From CAZLFQ01 sp044229535 (GTDB lineage: Bacteria; Pseudomonadota; Alphaproteobacteria; Rickettsiales; Midichloriaceae), in contig JBGASU010000001.1 of assembly GCA_044229535.1 (NCBI GenBank), positions 186,001 to 250,000 on the forward strand: DNA of 64,000 bases, given 5' to 3'. A program made the translations under genes and the position numbers. The notes under the pieces were generated by a model, which saw nothing but the letters and a program-made list of their open reading frames with translations, did no database searches and had not been told where the DNA came from. This document shows, piece by piece, positions 7,238-16,281 of this stretch (position 1 is the first letter of the stretch; every line of letters starts with the position of its first letter).

Positions 7238-10200
7238 ATGAAGGATCATGTTGGGTATATTCAGCGTCGTGAAGGCGATACTTTGTATATAGATTCATTT
7301 GGTACTCAGACCAATGTGACATTGGTGAAATACCTTTCTGATTTCCCTGAAATTACTAAGTTAATTGTAACATGCCCAGTGCCTGAAGCAATGAGGTTTG
7401 GAGGGATAGATCTTACTAGAAGTAAAATCAAAGATGTAATATTTGAACAAGGTAGAAATAACCTCCCAGTCGGAAGAGCTCCTGACCATAAGATTGTTAT
7501 TACTGATAAAAAAGTTGAGAATTTAAGTGGGAAGAAAAGATCAGCAGATGAACAACTTCAGCCGCCTAGAACGACACCATCAGTCGCTACGGTTCAAGCT
7601 AGTGCTACTTCATCAGTTTCACAAAGTTCATACCCCATGCCTACTTTCGGTCAGCCGCCAAAACCTGTTCCTCAATACTCCCAAAGATCTACACCAGCTG
7701 TTGCTGTTGTAAAAACTAGCTCTACTTCCTCAGCATCGCAATTTATAATAAGCAAACCTTTGGAAAGGCCAGCTATGACAAATCAACCACCAAAACCAAC
7801 ATTTGCAACACAAAAGCCTGTAGCAAGGCCAGCAAACTCTCAACCACCAAGGCCAATTCTATCAACTCCTGCACCTAAAGCGCCAGCAAAACCAATAGCC
7901 AACCAGCCAGTGCAGAAGCCTGTGAGTGATACAAGATATGCTTCAACACTAGATGTTAACAAGCCACAGAGTAGCAGTAGTAGCTCATCCTCCAATCAAT
8001 TACACAGAGCATTGTCTCAACAAGACTTAAAGATTCTAGCTGAAATGGGTTATTCAAAAGAAGAATTTGAAGAATTGGTTAAAAAAGAATACGACCTAAA
8101 CAAAGTGCCGGCATTGCTAAGGCCTGTACTTGCACAATTGCTTATGGAACGTGCAAATGGCTATAACAAAGCAAGGTTGCACCAAATAGTGGGTCTTTCA
8201 GAGTATATAGATGCTTTGGCCAATAATAAATCTAATGCATTATTTGAATATGCAACGGGTTCGGGTAAAACATTTATGTTCACTCAGCTAGCTAGCGCAT
8301 TCAGAAGAGCTTATCCAACAAAAAGTATTACCATCATAGTTCCTACAAAGATTTTACGTGATCAAACATTAGAAGCGTTCAAAAAATTTGCTAATTTAAG
8401 CGTGAATGTTATTAGAAACGGCAAAGAGTTAGATAGGGCGCAAAATTCAAATACAGCTCAAGTCAAAATCATAACTTATCAGTTAGCTATGACTGGTGAG
8501 AAAAAAGACAAGGCACAGAGACTTTTAGCTAACTCTAGTGCAGTGATAATGGATGAAGCGCATTACGCTCTACCATATATGAATAATAATCCTGAATTGA
8601 AACAAATCATAAATAACGTTCCAACATTAGCATTTACCGCAACACCGGAATTTAACTTGAGTAGTGCTGCGCGCGGTGGCTTAAACGATGTACATAAATT
8701 GGTTGGATACGACCGCTTAAACGGTGATAACCCAATTTCAAAGTTCAACGTAGTTCCAGCAATTTTGGCCAAAGCTAATTGCCCTGTTAAATGTCTAGTG
8801 GTTTTTCCAGAGTCTGTGGCTGGTTTAGCTGACAAACAGATTTCAGATAACAGAGCTAATACAGAAGTTAGTAATGTAATTAATACGCCACAAAACAACC
8901 GTATGGTTGCTGATCTTTTACTTAATGGAAAGGATGATGGTGAGGCATTTAGGTATCAAAAAGCTATTGGTTTCTGTTCAGGAACAGAGCATGCTGATGC
9001 TATAGTTGCGCTTATCAATCACATTCCAAATATAGTTAGTATTGTCGATCCAAACGGTTTAATGCGCATGAATTACGCGTTAAATCTTTTTAAGGAAAAG
9101 ATGTCAGCTGATGAACATCAAATTGATGAAATCCAAGAATTAGTATCGGGCATATTAGCTTGTGAGGCAGGGAAATCAAATGATGATTTAATGCAGCTAG
9201 AAATAAATAATTTCATTCAGGCGGCAAAGGGTCGTCAGCAAAATATTACCATTGTTTCAGATGCGATTAGTGAATGTATAGCTGAAGCATATGAAAAGTT
9301 TGAAGTAGCATCTGCAGTACATAGTAATAACAATAAGAATGACCAGGAAAATCAAGAAGAGCTTAAGAAATATAAGTTAGGAGGAACAAGGTTCTTATTT
9401 GGTGACCAAATGTTAATTGCTGGTTTTGATGACCCAGCAACTTCAGTGATTTTAAATATTAACCCAACTGCTTCAGAACCTGCTGCAGTTCAAAGGGCTG
9501 GTAGAGGCTTACGCTTAGACCCAAATAACCCAAATAAAGTTTGTAAGATTATCGACTTTGATTGGGGGATGAAACAACAGAGATTATTCTACGAATACTT
9601 GGGTAACGACGAAAATGGCAATCCTAATATGCAACTTGGTGATATGCCTGCAATGCCTGCACCTATGGAAGTTGAGCCTGTTATTATTGAGAATAAAACA
9701 GGATACTCGGTTATAAGAGAATATCAAGGCGGGCAAATTGAAATATCGCACAAAACTCTACGTAAAAAGCAAAGGCAACAAGAAGAAGTTGAAAAAGTAA
9801 AACAGTCAAAACTTGGCGTTGTGCTGGAAGCATCAGTCACTAAATTCAATGAGACATTGAAGATACTTGAGCTTTTAAAGCAAAAGTTGGCTCAAAAGCT
9901 AAATAGAGGGGAGTCAGTTGTCGTGGATAATGATTCGTCGGCAACACTACTTAAAAAAAGGTCTGCGTCCGAAGAAGATGATTCTTCTGAAAACCGTAAG
10001 GTTAAAAGACCTAAGACAGAAAGGCAGCCTAGACCTGTGGTTATGCAGGGTAGGTATACTCGTGAGATGAGCAAGCAGATCAATGAGAATGTGCAAAAAG
10101 CTCAAGAGATGATTTTAACTATTAATGAGTTTTTCGAAGCTTTAGACCTGAATCCAAGTTCTAATGCAGCCCCTGCAAACACCAGTAGATCTTCAACTAA

Positions 10201-12142
10201 CTCTACAAACGGAAAAGATGGTACTTCTATTTATGAAATAAATATGGATTCTGAGCTCCAAAAATTCACTACAGCTGCTTCCAACTTAACGGGTATGGTA
10301 AAGAAACTACAAAGCATGATGAAGTTGAATACTCTAACCGTTGGCTCCTCGGCAGTTGCAAGTACTTCTATGCAACCTGCAGGCATTGATGAGCAGAATC
10401 AGGAAGAAGCAAGAGGCGCTTTAATTTCTCTTATTGAAAACATGAATTCAATTCAGAATTCTTCAATATTAGATGATGCGAACATAGATAACTTAATTGC
10501 GCATTCAAAACAAAAAAAGCAGGAATCAGAAGAACAGAAGAAACAGGAAGAGTTAAGAAAAAATCAAGTTGAAGACAATAGCATGGCTGAAGATGCGCCG
10601 CAAGAAGCTACTCAGACAAGTGCTTTGCAATTGGAAAGTATAAATAAGCCACTATTTGATAATCCAATCTCTGATAAGTTAAAAGATGATGAACTAGATA
10701 AGAAAGAAAAAGACGGAATGAACCAGTCTTTATCTGATAAAGTTACACCACCCATTTTCACGGCTGTTAAGAATAAGAATATAGAAGAAATCAAAAGGCT
10801 TATAGCAAATGGCGCTGATGTTGATCAAGCAAAAGGTCATTCTAAACACACTCCTTTACGCCAGGCTATTTTCTATGGCCACACAGAGGTGGTTGAAGCT
10901 TTGCTTGAAAATGGAGCAAATGTTAATTTGGCTGATCTTTACGGTACAACTCCATTGTACTTTGCAGTTTCACGTGACTTAACAGAAATAGTTAAAATTT
11001 TGATTCAACACGGTGCTAATGTTAATGCTAAAAGACACAAAGGTGGGACTGCACTTGATGTTGCAAAAAATGAAGAAATAAAAAAACTACTTTTAGCAGA
11101 AATGGACAGGAAATCTGCTGAAAAAAATGAGACATCACAAGTAGATAATAATGACAACAACAAGGTAGAATCTGTAAGAAGCACTAACTTTGAAAATGAT
11201 CCAATAACATTTCAGTCTAAAAATATAAGAAATTATATTAATAATTGGGGTAAAAATACTGTGGATATATGTGGCTTTACGCCATTAATTTACTTGTCAG
11301 GTCTCAATTCTTTGGTTGGGTATGAACATATAGTTAAACTAATAACAATAGGTGCTAACTTAGATGCAGTTCATAAGGCAACTAAAAAAACAGCATTAAA
11401 TACAGCTGTAAAAAACAGCTATGATATTGAAAAAGGAGGAAAAATAGCGATCAAGCTTATTGATGCTGGCGCAAATTTATTAATTCCAGATAGTTCTGGA
11501 ATGACTCCTTTGCATCATTTATGTGTTAATGCAATAAATGATTTAGTAGTAAGTAAAATACTCAAAAAAGATGCTAGAGCATTGTATAGTGTAGATAATA
11601 ATAGGAGAACGCCGCTTCATTGTGCTGTGGGCTACTTTACAAAAAATCACTTAGAAATTGTTAAGTTGCTATTGGATGCGGATAAAGAAAATTTATTAGT
11701 CAATATGAGAGATATAAATGGAAAAACAGCTTTAGATTTAGTCGAAGATGTTCTGAAGGTTGGTAGTGCACTATTTGTTATTAATAGACAAATTTGTCAA
11801 GAAATGGCTGAGATTTTAAGGCAAAAGATGCAGTCACAATCTATGAATTCTGCTATTGCTTCAACTAGTGACGTTCCTAGACAGCAGCCACAGCAACAGA
11901 GCTCCGTTCCTTTAGATCGCAGTCAGTGGGCGTTGAACGATTTAGGATCTAGTTTCGGGCAGGAATTGTTTGATCAATTCAATTCATTTAAAGCGTCGAC
12001 AGCAATGTCCAATGTAATGAACCATGATATTGAACCTATAGTATTCGATGAAGTGGAATTGAACCAAGCGCTATTTCTTAGCTGCTCTGACGTATTTGCA
12101 GAACGTGACAATCCAAGAGATGATAATGATAGGATGTTCTAG
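7238..12142 (+). CDS. SF2 helicase with NLS-like motif and ankyrin repeats
   Basis: A 1635-residue protein from ATG 7238 (a TTG at 7223 is possible). A small N-terminal domain and a Pro/Ser/Gln-rich linker (about 90-265) precede an SF2 helicase core: ATGSGKT at 339-345, DEAH at 439-442, FTATP near 468 and QRAGRGLRL at 752. A basic region KKR (906-908) followed 13 residues later by KVKRPK (921-926) has the form of a bipartite eukaryotic nuclear localisation signal. Ankyrin repeats lie at about 1170-1290 (PLRQAIFYGHTEVVEALL, TPLYFAV) and 1343-1505, then a Gln/Ser-rich tail. No methylase or specificity gene is adjacent, so a restriction enzyme is unlikely. A nucleus-targeted effector is possible. 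Confidence 0.8.
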   Translation: MKDHVGYIQRREGDTLYIDSFGTQTNVTLVKYLSDFPEITKLIVTCPVPEAMRFGGIDLTRSKIKDVIFEQGRNNLPVGRAPDHKIVITDKKVENLSGKKRSADEQLQPPRTTPSVATVQASATSSVSQSSYPMPTFGQPPKPVPQYSQRSTPAVAVVKTSSTSSASQFIISKPLERPAMTNQPPKPTFATQKPVARPANSQPPRPILSTPAPKAPAKPIANQPVQKPVSDTRYASTLDVNKPQSSSSSSSSNQLHRALSQQDLKILAEMGYSKEEFEELVKKEYDLNKVPALLRPVLAQLLMERANGYNKARLHQIVGLSEYIDALANNKSNALFEYATGSGKTFMFTQLASAFRRAYPTKSITIIVPTKILRDQTLEAFKKFANLSVNVIRNGKELDRAQNSNTAQVKIITYQLAMTGEKKDKAQRLLANSSAVIMDEAHYALPYMNNNPELKQIINNVPTLAFTATPEFNLSSAARGGLNDVHKLVGYDRLNGDNPISKFNVVPAILAKANCPVKCLVVFPESVAGLADKQISDNRANTEVSNVINTPQNNRMVADLLLNGKDDGEAFRYQKAIGFCSGTEHADAIVALINHIPNIVSIVDPNGLMRMNYALNLFKEKMSADEHQIDEIQELVSGILACEAGKSNDDLMQLEINNFIQAAKGRQQNITIVSDAISECIAEAYEKFEVASAVHSNNNKNDQENQEELKKYKLGGTRFLFGDQMLIAGFDDPATSVILNINPTASEPAAVQRAGRGLRLDPNNPNKVCKIIDFDWGMKQQRLFYEYLGNDENGNPNMQLGDMPAMPAPMEVEPVIIENKTGYSVIREYQGGQIEISHKTLRKKQRQQEEVEKVKQSKLGVVLEASVTKFNETLKILELLKQKLAQKLNRGESVVVDNDSSATLLKKRSASEEDDSSENRKVKRPKTERQPRPVVMQGRYTREMSKQINENVQKAQEMILTINEFFEALDLNPSSNAAPANTSRSSTNSTNGKDGTSIYEINMDSELQKFTTAASNLTGMVKKLQSMMKLNTLTVGSSAVASTSMQPAGIDEQNQEEARGALISLIENMNSIQNSSILDDANIDNLIAHSKQKKQESEEQKKQEELRKNQVEDNSMAEDAPQEATQTSALQLESINKPLFDNPISDKLKDDELDKKEKDGMNQSLSDKVTPPIFTAVKNKNIEEIKRLIANGADVDQAKGHSKHTPLRQAIFYGHTEVVEALLENGANVNLADLYGTTPLYFAVSRDLTEIVKILIQHGANVNAKRHKGGTALDVAKNEEIKKLLLAEMDRKSAEKNETSQVDNNDNNKVESVRSTNFENDPITFQSKNIRNYINNWGKNTVDICGFTPLIYLSGLNSLVGYEHIVKLITIGANLDAVHKATKKTALNTAVKNSYDIEKGGKIAIKLIDAGANLLIPDSSGMTPLHHLCVNAINDLVVSKILKKDARALYSVDNNRRTPLHCAVGYFTKNHLEIVKLLLDADKENLLVNMRDINGKTALDLVEDVLKVGSALFVINRQICQEMAEILRQKMQSQSMNSAIASTSDVPRQQPQQQSSVPLDRSQWALNDLGSSFGQELFDQFNSFKASTAMSNVMNHDIEPIVFDEVELNQALFLSCSDVFAERDNPRDDNDRMF

Positions 12143-12150
12143 TTTGAAGA

Positions 12151-12260
12151 AGTAATTAATTTGTGCTTTGGGTTTAATTTACCTAGATAGCTATCTTAAA
12201 GCAAATCCGAGCATGCGTTAATGGACTCTTCGAATCCGAAAAAAGAATTTCTTTAAAACA
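12151..12260. repeat. Dispersed palindromic element, copy B (degenerate)
   Basis: It shares with copy A the flank AGTAATTAAT, the core CTTAAAGCAAATCCGAGCA, and the tag GGACTCTTCGAATCC followed by an A-rich run. The left arm has decayed, so the outer stem seen in copy A is no longer perfect. It lies between the helicase/ankyrin gene and the phasin gene. Confidence 0.65.
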
Positions 12261-12345
12261 ACAAAGAAAATAATTGTTGCAATGCACAAAGAGGGGGTGT
12301 ATATTGAATTCAACCTATTGAATTTAACCTAATTTGGATCGACCT

Positions 12346-12831
12346 ATGCAAAATAAAAATAACCCTTTTTCATTTGAAAATTTTGGTCAGCAGAACCCAT
12401 TTTTCAAAATGTTCCAAGGACAGGGGCAACAAGCTCCAAAAATGCCAGATATGGGCAGAATGCGTGAGCAGGCTACAAGAAGCATGGAAGCAATGACGCA
12501 AGCTAGTCAAGTTGCTGCAGAAGGTTGGCAAGCTATGGCGCGCAGAACTGCTGAAGTTATGCAACGTACAGCTCAAAACAGTATGGAGTGCTTCAGAGAT
12601 GCTTGTTCTTCTAAATCTATGGAAGATGCACAACGCATACAATCTTCGTTTGTATCAGAAATGATGCATAATTGCTGTGGTAATGCTCGTGAAGTTACAG
12701 AAATGGCTTCTAAAGCTGCTATGGAAATAGTTGATATTTGCAATAAAAATATGTCTGACGCTGTTTGCGAATGGACAAATTGTACAACTCAGCATAGTTC
12801 TAAAGCAAATGGAAAAGCTGATAAGAAATAG
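12346..12831 (+). CDS. Phasin-family protein
   Basis: A 161-residue protein from ATG 12346 (a TTG at 12334 is an alternative). The core is a long amphipathic helical segment, EQATRSMEAMTQASQVAAEG then MARRTAEVMQRTAQNSMEC, typical of alphaproteobacterial phasin_2 proteins that coat polyhydroxyalkanoate granules. The N-terminal NPFSFENFGQQNPFFKMFQG and several C-terminal cysteines are less usual. An overlapping tandem repeat, ATTGAATT(C/T)AACCTA, occurs twice just upstream (12303-12331). No PHA synthase is in the window. Confidence 0.75.
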   Translation: MQNKNNPFSFENFGQQNPFFKMFQGQGQQAPKMPDMGRMREQATRSMEAMTQASQVAAEGWQAMARRTAEVMQRTAQNSMECFRDACSSKSMEDAQRIQSSFVSEMMHNCCGNAREVTEMASKAAMEIVDICNKNMSDAVCEWTNCTTQHSSKANGKADKK

Positions 12832-12851
12832 TTGATACTATTTAAGAAGTA

Positions 12852-12882
12852 AAAGCCTCGCATTAACCGCGGGGCTTTTTTT
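12852..12882 (+). terminator. Rho-independent terminator after the phasin gene
   Basis: AAAGCCTCGC pairs with GCGGGGCTTT across a short ATTAACC loop and is followed by a run of seven T. It lies 20 bases after the phasin stop and touches the stop codon of the converging gene, so it may serve both strands. Confidence 0.85.
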
Positions 12883-14395
12883 ATCGTGTGTTGCCGCCTT
12901 TATCATTGGTTTTATTGCTCTTTTCAGCTTTATGTCTAGAGGCAAAGCTCTTGGCAATAGCTGTTACTTTACTAGCAAACTTTTGAGCTTTGTTTTGCTT
13001 AGACTCTTTAAAAGCTTCAGGTGATGGTGATGTGGCTTTTGGCAATTTATTCATCGCCACAGGATCAATTTTTGCGCCGTTCTCTCCTAAGATTTTAGCT
13101 ACTTCTTGATTTTTTGCATAGTCAGCCAACTTTACACCAGTACCCTTATTAAAAGGAAGATCTATTTGGTCTTTGATAAATTTATTATTTGTATCTGATA
13201 AAAGTATTTTTAGTTTTGAAGCATCGCCGCTTTTAAGAGCGTCAACCACTTCGCGAATAGCCATATTTTGTCCTATTGTTGCCCCAGCTAATATTTGCTT
13301 AGGCGATGGAGATTGAGTAGTTGTAGTTACAACCGTTTGTTTAACTGTTACTGTGGTTATAATTTGTGGGTTTGCTTGTTCTGTTAGTTTAGGAGATCTA
13401 GGAATGTCGCCGTATTGATTTTTTATTGGTATGCCAACTTTCGGTGGTAAAGCAGGCTTTTCTTTTTTTGCTAGAGTCTCATCTGAAAGAAGTTCTCCAT
13501 ATACAATGGTACTTCGCTCTAGTTTTTTCGGTGGTGTAGGAATAGTAGGTTTTGCCTGCGCAAGCTCTCTTTCTTTTTCTTTATTCGCTACTATTTCTTT
13601 TTGAATGGCACTTATTATTGATGATGCGGCTTTTACAGTTTGCTCGTCTTTTAGTATGCCTTTTGTTTCGTTTTCAAAGCGAGTAAGTGCTTTTTGCATT
13701 TCATCATAATTTTTATTTTCAGCATGATTCACTAATGCAGCTATTGTATTCATGTATTTTTCAGAATAAGTTTCAGCTTTATTAGGTTTGGCTAGTGTTG
13801 AGTCGCCAAGTTCACCAAATTTTTTGACAATCAAATCTTTCATATTTCCTCTAAGTTGTGGGTTTGCTTGTTCTGTTGGCCTTGTAGATCTGGGGATGTC
13901 ACCATATTGGTTCGTTGGACTTATTGGCATAGCGGTATATTGTGTTTCTGTTTGCTCAAATTTATATGAGTTTGAGCTAATAGTTTGTTGTAATGTCATT
14001 TTGCCTTTATAAACACCAGCTTCCGGATGCCAAACCCCGCTCTTCGATTCTTGAATAGGTTTATCTTTATCTATCTTATTAGAAAAAACAATCGTATCGA
14101 ATCTCCCAATTAGAGTATCAAAATCTTTGCGAAGTGCTGGTGATATTTCTTGGTTGTTAATTTGCTTTTCAATAGTTTCCTTTAGGCTTTTTGATAATTT
14201 TTTCAGCTCATCGTAGTTGCGTTCTGTTATAGCAACTTTCATTGCGTTTGTGAGGTTAGCTACCTCAGAAACTATTACTGCACCCATTGCTATATTTGGC
14301 TGAGCGCGCAAATTAGCTCCATATTCATCTTCAATTTTTTCAATAATTTCTATCAAGTTTTTTTGATTTTGAGTGAGTTCCGAAGTTGTTTTCAT
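12881..14395 (-). CDS. Repeat-containing accessory protein with tyrosine motifs and ankyrin-like end
   Basis: A 504-residue protein of no recognised family, without signal peptide or membrane helix. Two helical segments look like diverged copies (NYDELKKLSKSLKETI and NYDEMQKALTRFENETK). A motif is repeated: NQYGDIPRSTRPTEQANPQ near residue 162 and NQYGDIPRSPKLTEQANPQ near 326; a third tyrosine sits in STIVYGELL. The last ~110 residues contain a weak ankyrin-like unit (VVDALKSGDASKLKILL, then EVAKILGENGAKIDP) and a Lys-rich end. The YG[DE][IL] repeats resemble short tyrosine-phosphorylation motifs of some bacterial effectors, an inference only. A CtrA-type box lies 45 bp upstream. Confidence 0.65.
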   Translation of the reverse strand: MKTTSELTQNQKNLIEIIEKIEDEYGANLRAQPNIAMGAVIVSEVANLTNAMKVAITERNYDELKKLSKSLKETIEKQINNQEISPALRKDFDTLIGRFDTIVFSNKIDKDKPIQESKSGVWHPEAGVYKGKMTLQQTISSNSYKFEQTETQYTAMPISPTNQYGDIPRSTRPTEQANPQLRGNMKDLIVKKFGELGDSTLAKPNKAETYSEKYMNTIAALVNHAENKNYDEMQKALTRFENETKGILKDEQTVKAASSIISAIQKEIVANKEKERELAQAKPTIPTPPKKLERSTIVYGELLSDETLAKKEKPALPPKVGIPIKNQYGDIPRSPKLTEQANPQIITTVTVKQTVVTTTTQSPSPKQILAGATIGQNMAIREVVDALKSGDASKLKILLSDTNNKFIKDQIDLPFNKGTGVKLADYAKNQEVAKILGENGAKIDPVAMNKLPKATSPSPEAFKESKQNKAQKFASKVTAIAKSFASRHKAEKSNKTNDKGGNTR

Positions 14396-14439
14396 AACAC
14401 CCTATAATTATTAATTATCTTAATTATGGTCTTTAAAGG

Positions 14440-14454
14440 TTAATGATTTGTTAA
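14440..14454. promoter_or_regulatory. CtrA-type box upstream of the 12881-14395 gene
   Basis: TTAA (14440-14443), seven bases, TTAA (14451-14454). Read towards the minus-strand gene the box is followed after 11 bases by CATAAT, and its near edge is 45 bp from the start codon. The surrounding bases (TTAAAGGTTAAT and GTTAAT) closely match the box at 44730. Confidence 0.6.
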
Positions 14455-14523
14455 TTTTAAAAATTTACTAATTATTGTTTTTTTGCTAAAATGCTTGCTT
14501 TACAAGTTTGTTCTATTTCTTGA

Positions 14524-15261
14524 ATGAAGCGCTATAAAATCACCATAGAATATAATGGCCAACCTTTCATAGGCTGGCAAAGGCAGGAGGTAGAACCATC
14601 CGTGCAGGGAACGATAGAGGCTGCGTTATTTAAAATGTCTGGGGTGCAAATAACTCTGCATGGGGCTGGTAGGACGGATGCTGGGGTGCACGCGACAGGG
14701 CAGGCGGCGCATTTTGATATTAGGCAAGACTTCCCTATGGATGAAATAATGGGAGCAATTAACCACTACGTTAAACCACTGCCAATTTCAATCTTAAGCG
14801 TTGAAGGAGTTGATAACGAGTTTCATGCAAGATTTTCTGCTGTAAGCAGAGCGTATATTTATAAAATAATTAACAGAAAAGCCCCGCTGGCCTTGGAAAA
14901 CGGCCGAGCATGGCATATTAAAGAAGAGCTGGATGTTGAAGCTATGCAAGAGGCTGCAAATTACCTCATTGGCAAACATGATTTTTCTAGTTTTAGGTCA
15001 GCGCAATGCCAATCGAAAAACCCTGTGAAAACAATTGATGCGATAGAGTTGATTAGAAAAGGTGAGGGGATTGAAATGCACATTAAAGCCCCTTCATTTT
15101 TGCATAATCAAGTTAGAATTATTATTGGTAATTTGAGGAAAGTTGGTAATGGTACCTTCAAACCTTTGCAAATAAAAGAAATATTAGAAGCCAAAGATCG
15201 TACCAAGGCAGCCGAAACCGCCCCACCCGATGGGTTGTATTTGGTTGAAGTAAAATATTAA
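14524..15261 (+). CDS. truA: tRNA pseudouridine(38-40) synthase TruA
   Basis: A 245-residue TruA, which converts uridines 38-40 in tRNA anticodon arms to pseudouridine. The N-terminal YNGQPFIGWQRQ and the catalytic motif GAGRTDAGVHATGQ (nucleophile Asp) are intact, as are DFSSFRSAQC and the C-terminal HNQVRIIIGNLRKVG. The length is normal for the family. It precedes tRNA-Tyr. Confidence 0.95.
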   Translation: MKRYKITIEYNGQPFIGWQRQEVEPSVQGTIEAALFKMSGVQITLHGAGRTDAGVHATGQAAHFDIRQDFPMDEIMGAINHYVKPLPISILSVEGVDNEFHARFSAVSRAYIYKIINRKAPLALENGRAWHIKEELDVEAMQEAANYLIGKHDFSSFRSAQCQSKNPVKTIDAIELIRKGEGIEMHIKAPSFLHNQVRIIIGNLRKVGNGTFKPLQIKEILEAKDRTKAAETAPPDGLYLVEVKY

Positions 15262-15323
15262 TTTCTTATCTTGCGTTTCAAGAGAATTTATGTTTGAATG
15301 CATGCCACTTTCATATTTGATAT

Positions 15324-15409
15324 GGAGAGATAGCCAAGTGGCCAAAGGCAGCAGACTGTAAATCTGCCCGCGTCAGCGTTCGAAGGTTCGAATCCTTCTC
15401 TCTCCACCA
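15324..15409 (+). tRNA. tRNA-Tyr (GTA anticodon)
   Basis: A class II tRNA of 86 nt including CCA. The acceptor GGAGAGA pairs with TCTCTCC; the anticodon arm CAGACTGTAAATCTG gives GTA; a long variable arm CCGCGTCAGCG is present as expected for bacterial tRNA-Tyr; the T arm reads GGTTCGAATCC. It belongs to the tyr-gly-tuf cluster but is separated from tRNA-Gly by two pilin-like genes. Confidence 0.96.
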
Positions 15410-15435
15410 TTCCCCACTTTTAAAACCTATAAAAC

Positions 15436-15450
15436 ACTGATATAATTATA
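15436..15450 (+). promoter_or_regulatory. Promoter-like 15-mer shared by both pilin-like genes
   Basis: ACTGATATAATTATA contains a TATAAT hexamer and occurs identically at 16243-16257, in both cases 25-30 bases upstream of a pilin-like start codon. Identity in both gaps argues for co-regulation or duplication of gene plus promoter. No clear -35 hexamer is seen. Confidence 0.5.
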
Positions 15451-15476
15451 TTTACAAGGTGTATAGGTGGATTTTT

Positions 15477-16223
15477 ATGTCCAAATTCAGTGAGCGCGGC
15501 TTCTCTTTGGTGGAGCTTTCAATATCTTTAATCATAATCGCCGCTATATTTATGGGGGTGATAGGTGGTAAGGTATTGACTAAAGAGGCTGAGCTTAGAA
15601 AGATGATATCTCAGAATAGTCAGATCAGAACAGGCTACCTTACATTTTACAATACATTTGGCGCTATACCAGGTGATTTTAAAAATGGATTTTCATATTG
15701 GGGATCTGGGACTTGCACAAACGTTAGTGTTCATTCGAATACAGCTGGTTGTAATGGCGATGGCGGAGGCAATTTAAACGGTTCAAGTTCAAATGAATGG
15801 TTGTTATTATGGAGGCATTTATCTTTTGCAAATTTGATTCCTGGAGATTTTAGTGTTTGGACATCTGGTACGAAAATATTGGGAACACATGTTCCACAAG
15901 GGGTTAGAGCGAATTCTGGTTACTATTCAGCTTATGATAGTTATTATGGAATAGTGCCAACACAAGATATGTTTATTTTTGGTGCATCTGTAAGTGGAAA
16001 TGATCCGTATGGCGCTGTGTTAGCGGCGCCTGAAGCTTATAGCATAGACCAGAAGGTTGACGATGGCCATCCGATACAGGGGAGAGTAATATCTGGTACT
16101 TCTCCATCTGGCGCTACAGGAACTTGTATAAATGGTTCTGGTTTTGAGAATCTAACAGGTGCAACTGCGTATACTCTCTCCAATGGCGCTATTTCATGCA
16201 GGGTGATCCTGCTATATAATTAG
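15477..16223 (+). CDS. Pilin-like protein with prepilin cleavage motif (1)
   Basis: A 248-residue protein from ATG 15477 (AGGTGG seven bases upstream). It opens with a prepilin peptidase site: a short basic leader ending ERG, then FSLVELSISLIIIAAIFMGV with Glu at +5 of the mature form and a hydrophobic helix. The globular part contains GDFKNGFSYWGSG, CNGDGGGN, a LLLWRHLSFANLI segment and paired C-terminal cysteines (GTCINGSGFENLTGATAY). The next gene is a clear paralogue. Such proteins are exported and assembled by type IV pilus or type II secretion-like machinery; no assembly genes lie nearby, so the role is unknown. Confidence 0.8.
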   Translation: MSKFSERGFSLVELSISLIIIAAIFMGVIGGKVLTKEAELRKMISQNSQIRTGYLTFYNTFGAIPGDFKNGFSYWGSGTCTNVSVHSNTAGCNGDGGGNLNGSSSNEWLLLWRHLSFANLIPGDFSVWTSGTKILGTHVPQGVRANSGYYSAYDSYYGIVPTQDMFIFGASVSGNDPYGAVLAAPEAYSIDQKVDDGHPIQGRVISGTSPSGATGTCINGSGFENLTGATAYTLSNGAISCRVILLYN

Positions 16224-16242
16224 CTTTTAACGCCCTGAAATT

Positions 16243-16257
16243 ACTGATATAATTATA
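16243..16257 (+). promoter_or_regulatory. Second copy of the pilin promoter-like 15-mer
   Basis: Identical to 15436-15450 (ACTGATATAATTATA), 25 bases ahead of the second pilin-like start codon. Confidence 0.5.
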
Positions 16258-16281
16258 GTTGTGTAGTAGAAAAAGAGGCGT

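Noticed and set aside
8563..8898. Open frame on the minus strand within the helicase/ankyrin gene
   Set aside because: It lies wholly antisense to a well-supported coding region, has no ribosome-binding site and its composition follows the sense codons.
7238..12142. Type I or III restriction enzyme subunit
   Set aside because: The helicase motifs fit, but no nuclease motif is visible, no methylase or specificity gene is adjacent, and the ankyrin and disordered regions are foreign to restriction enzymes.
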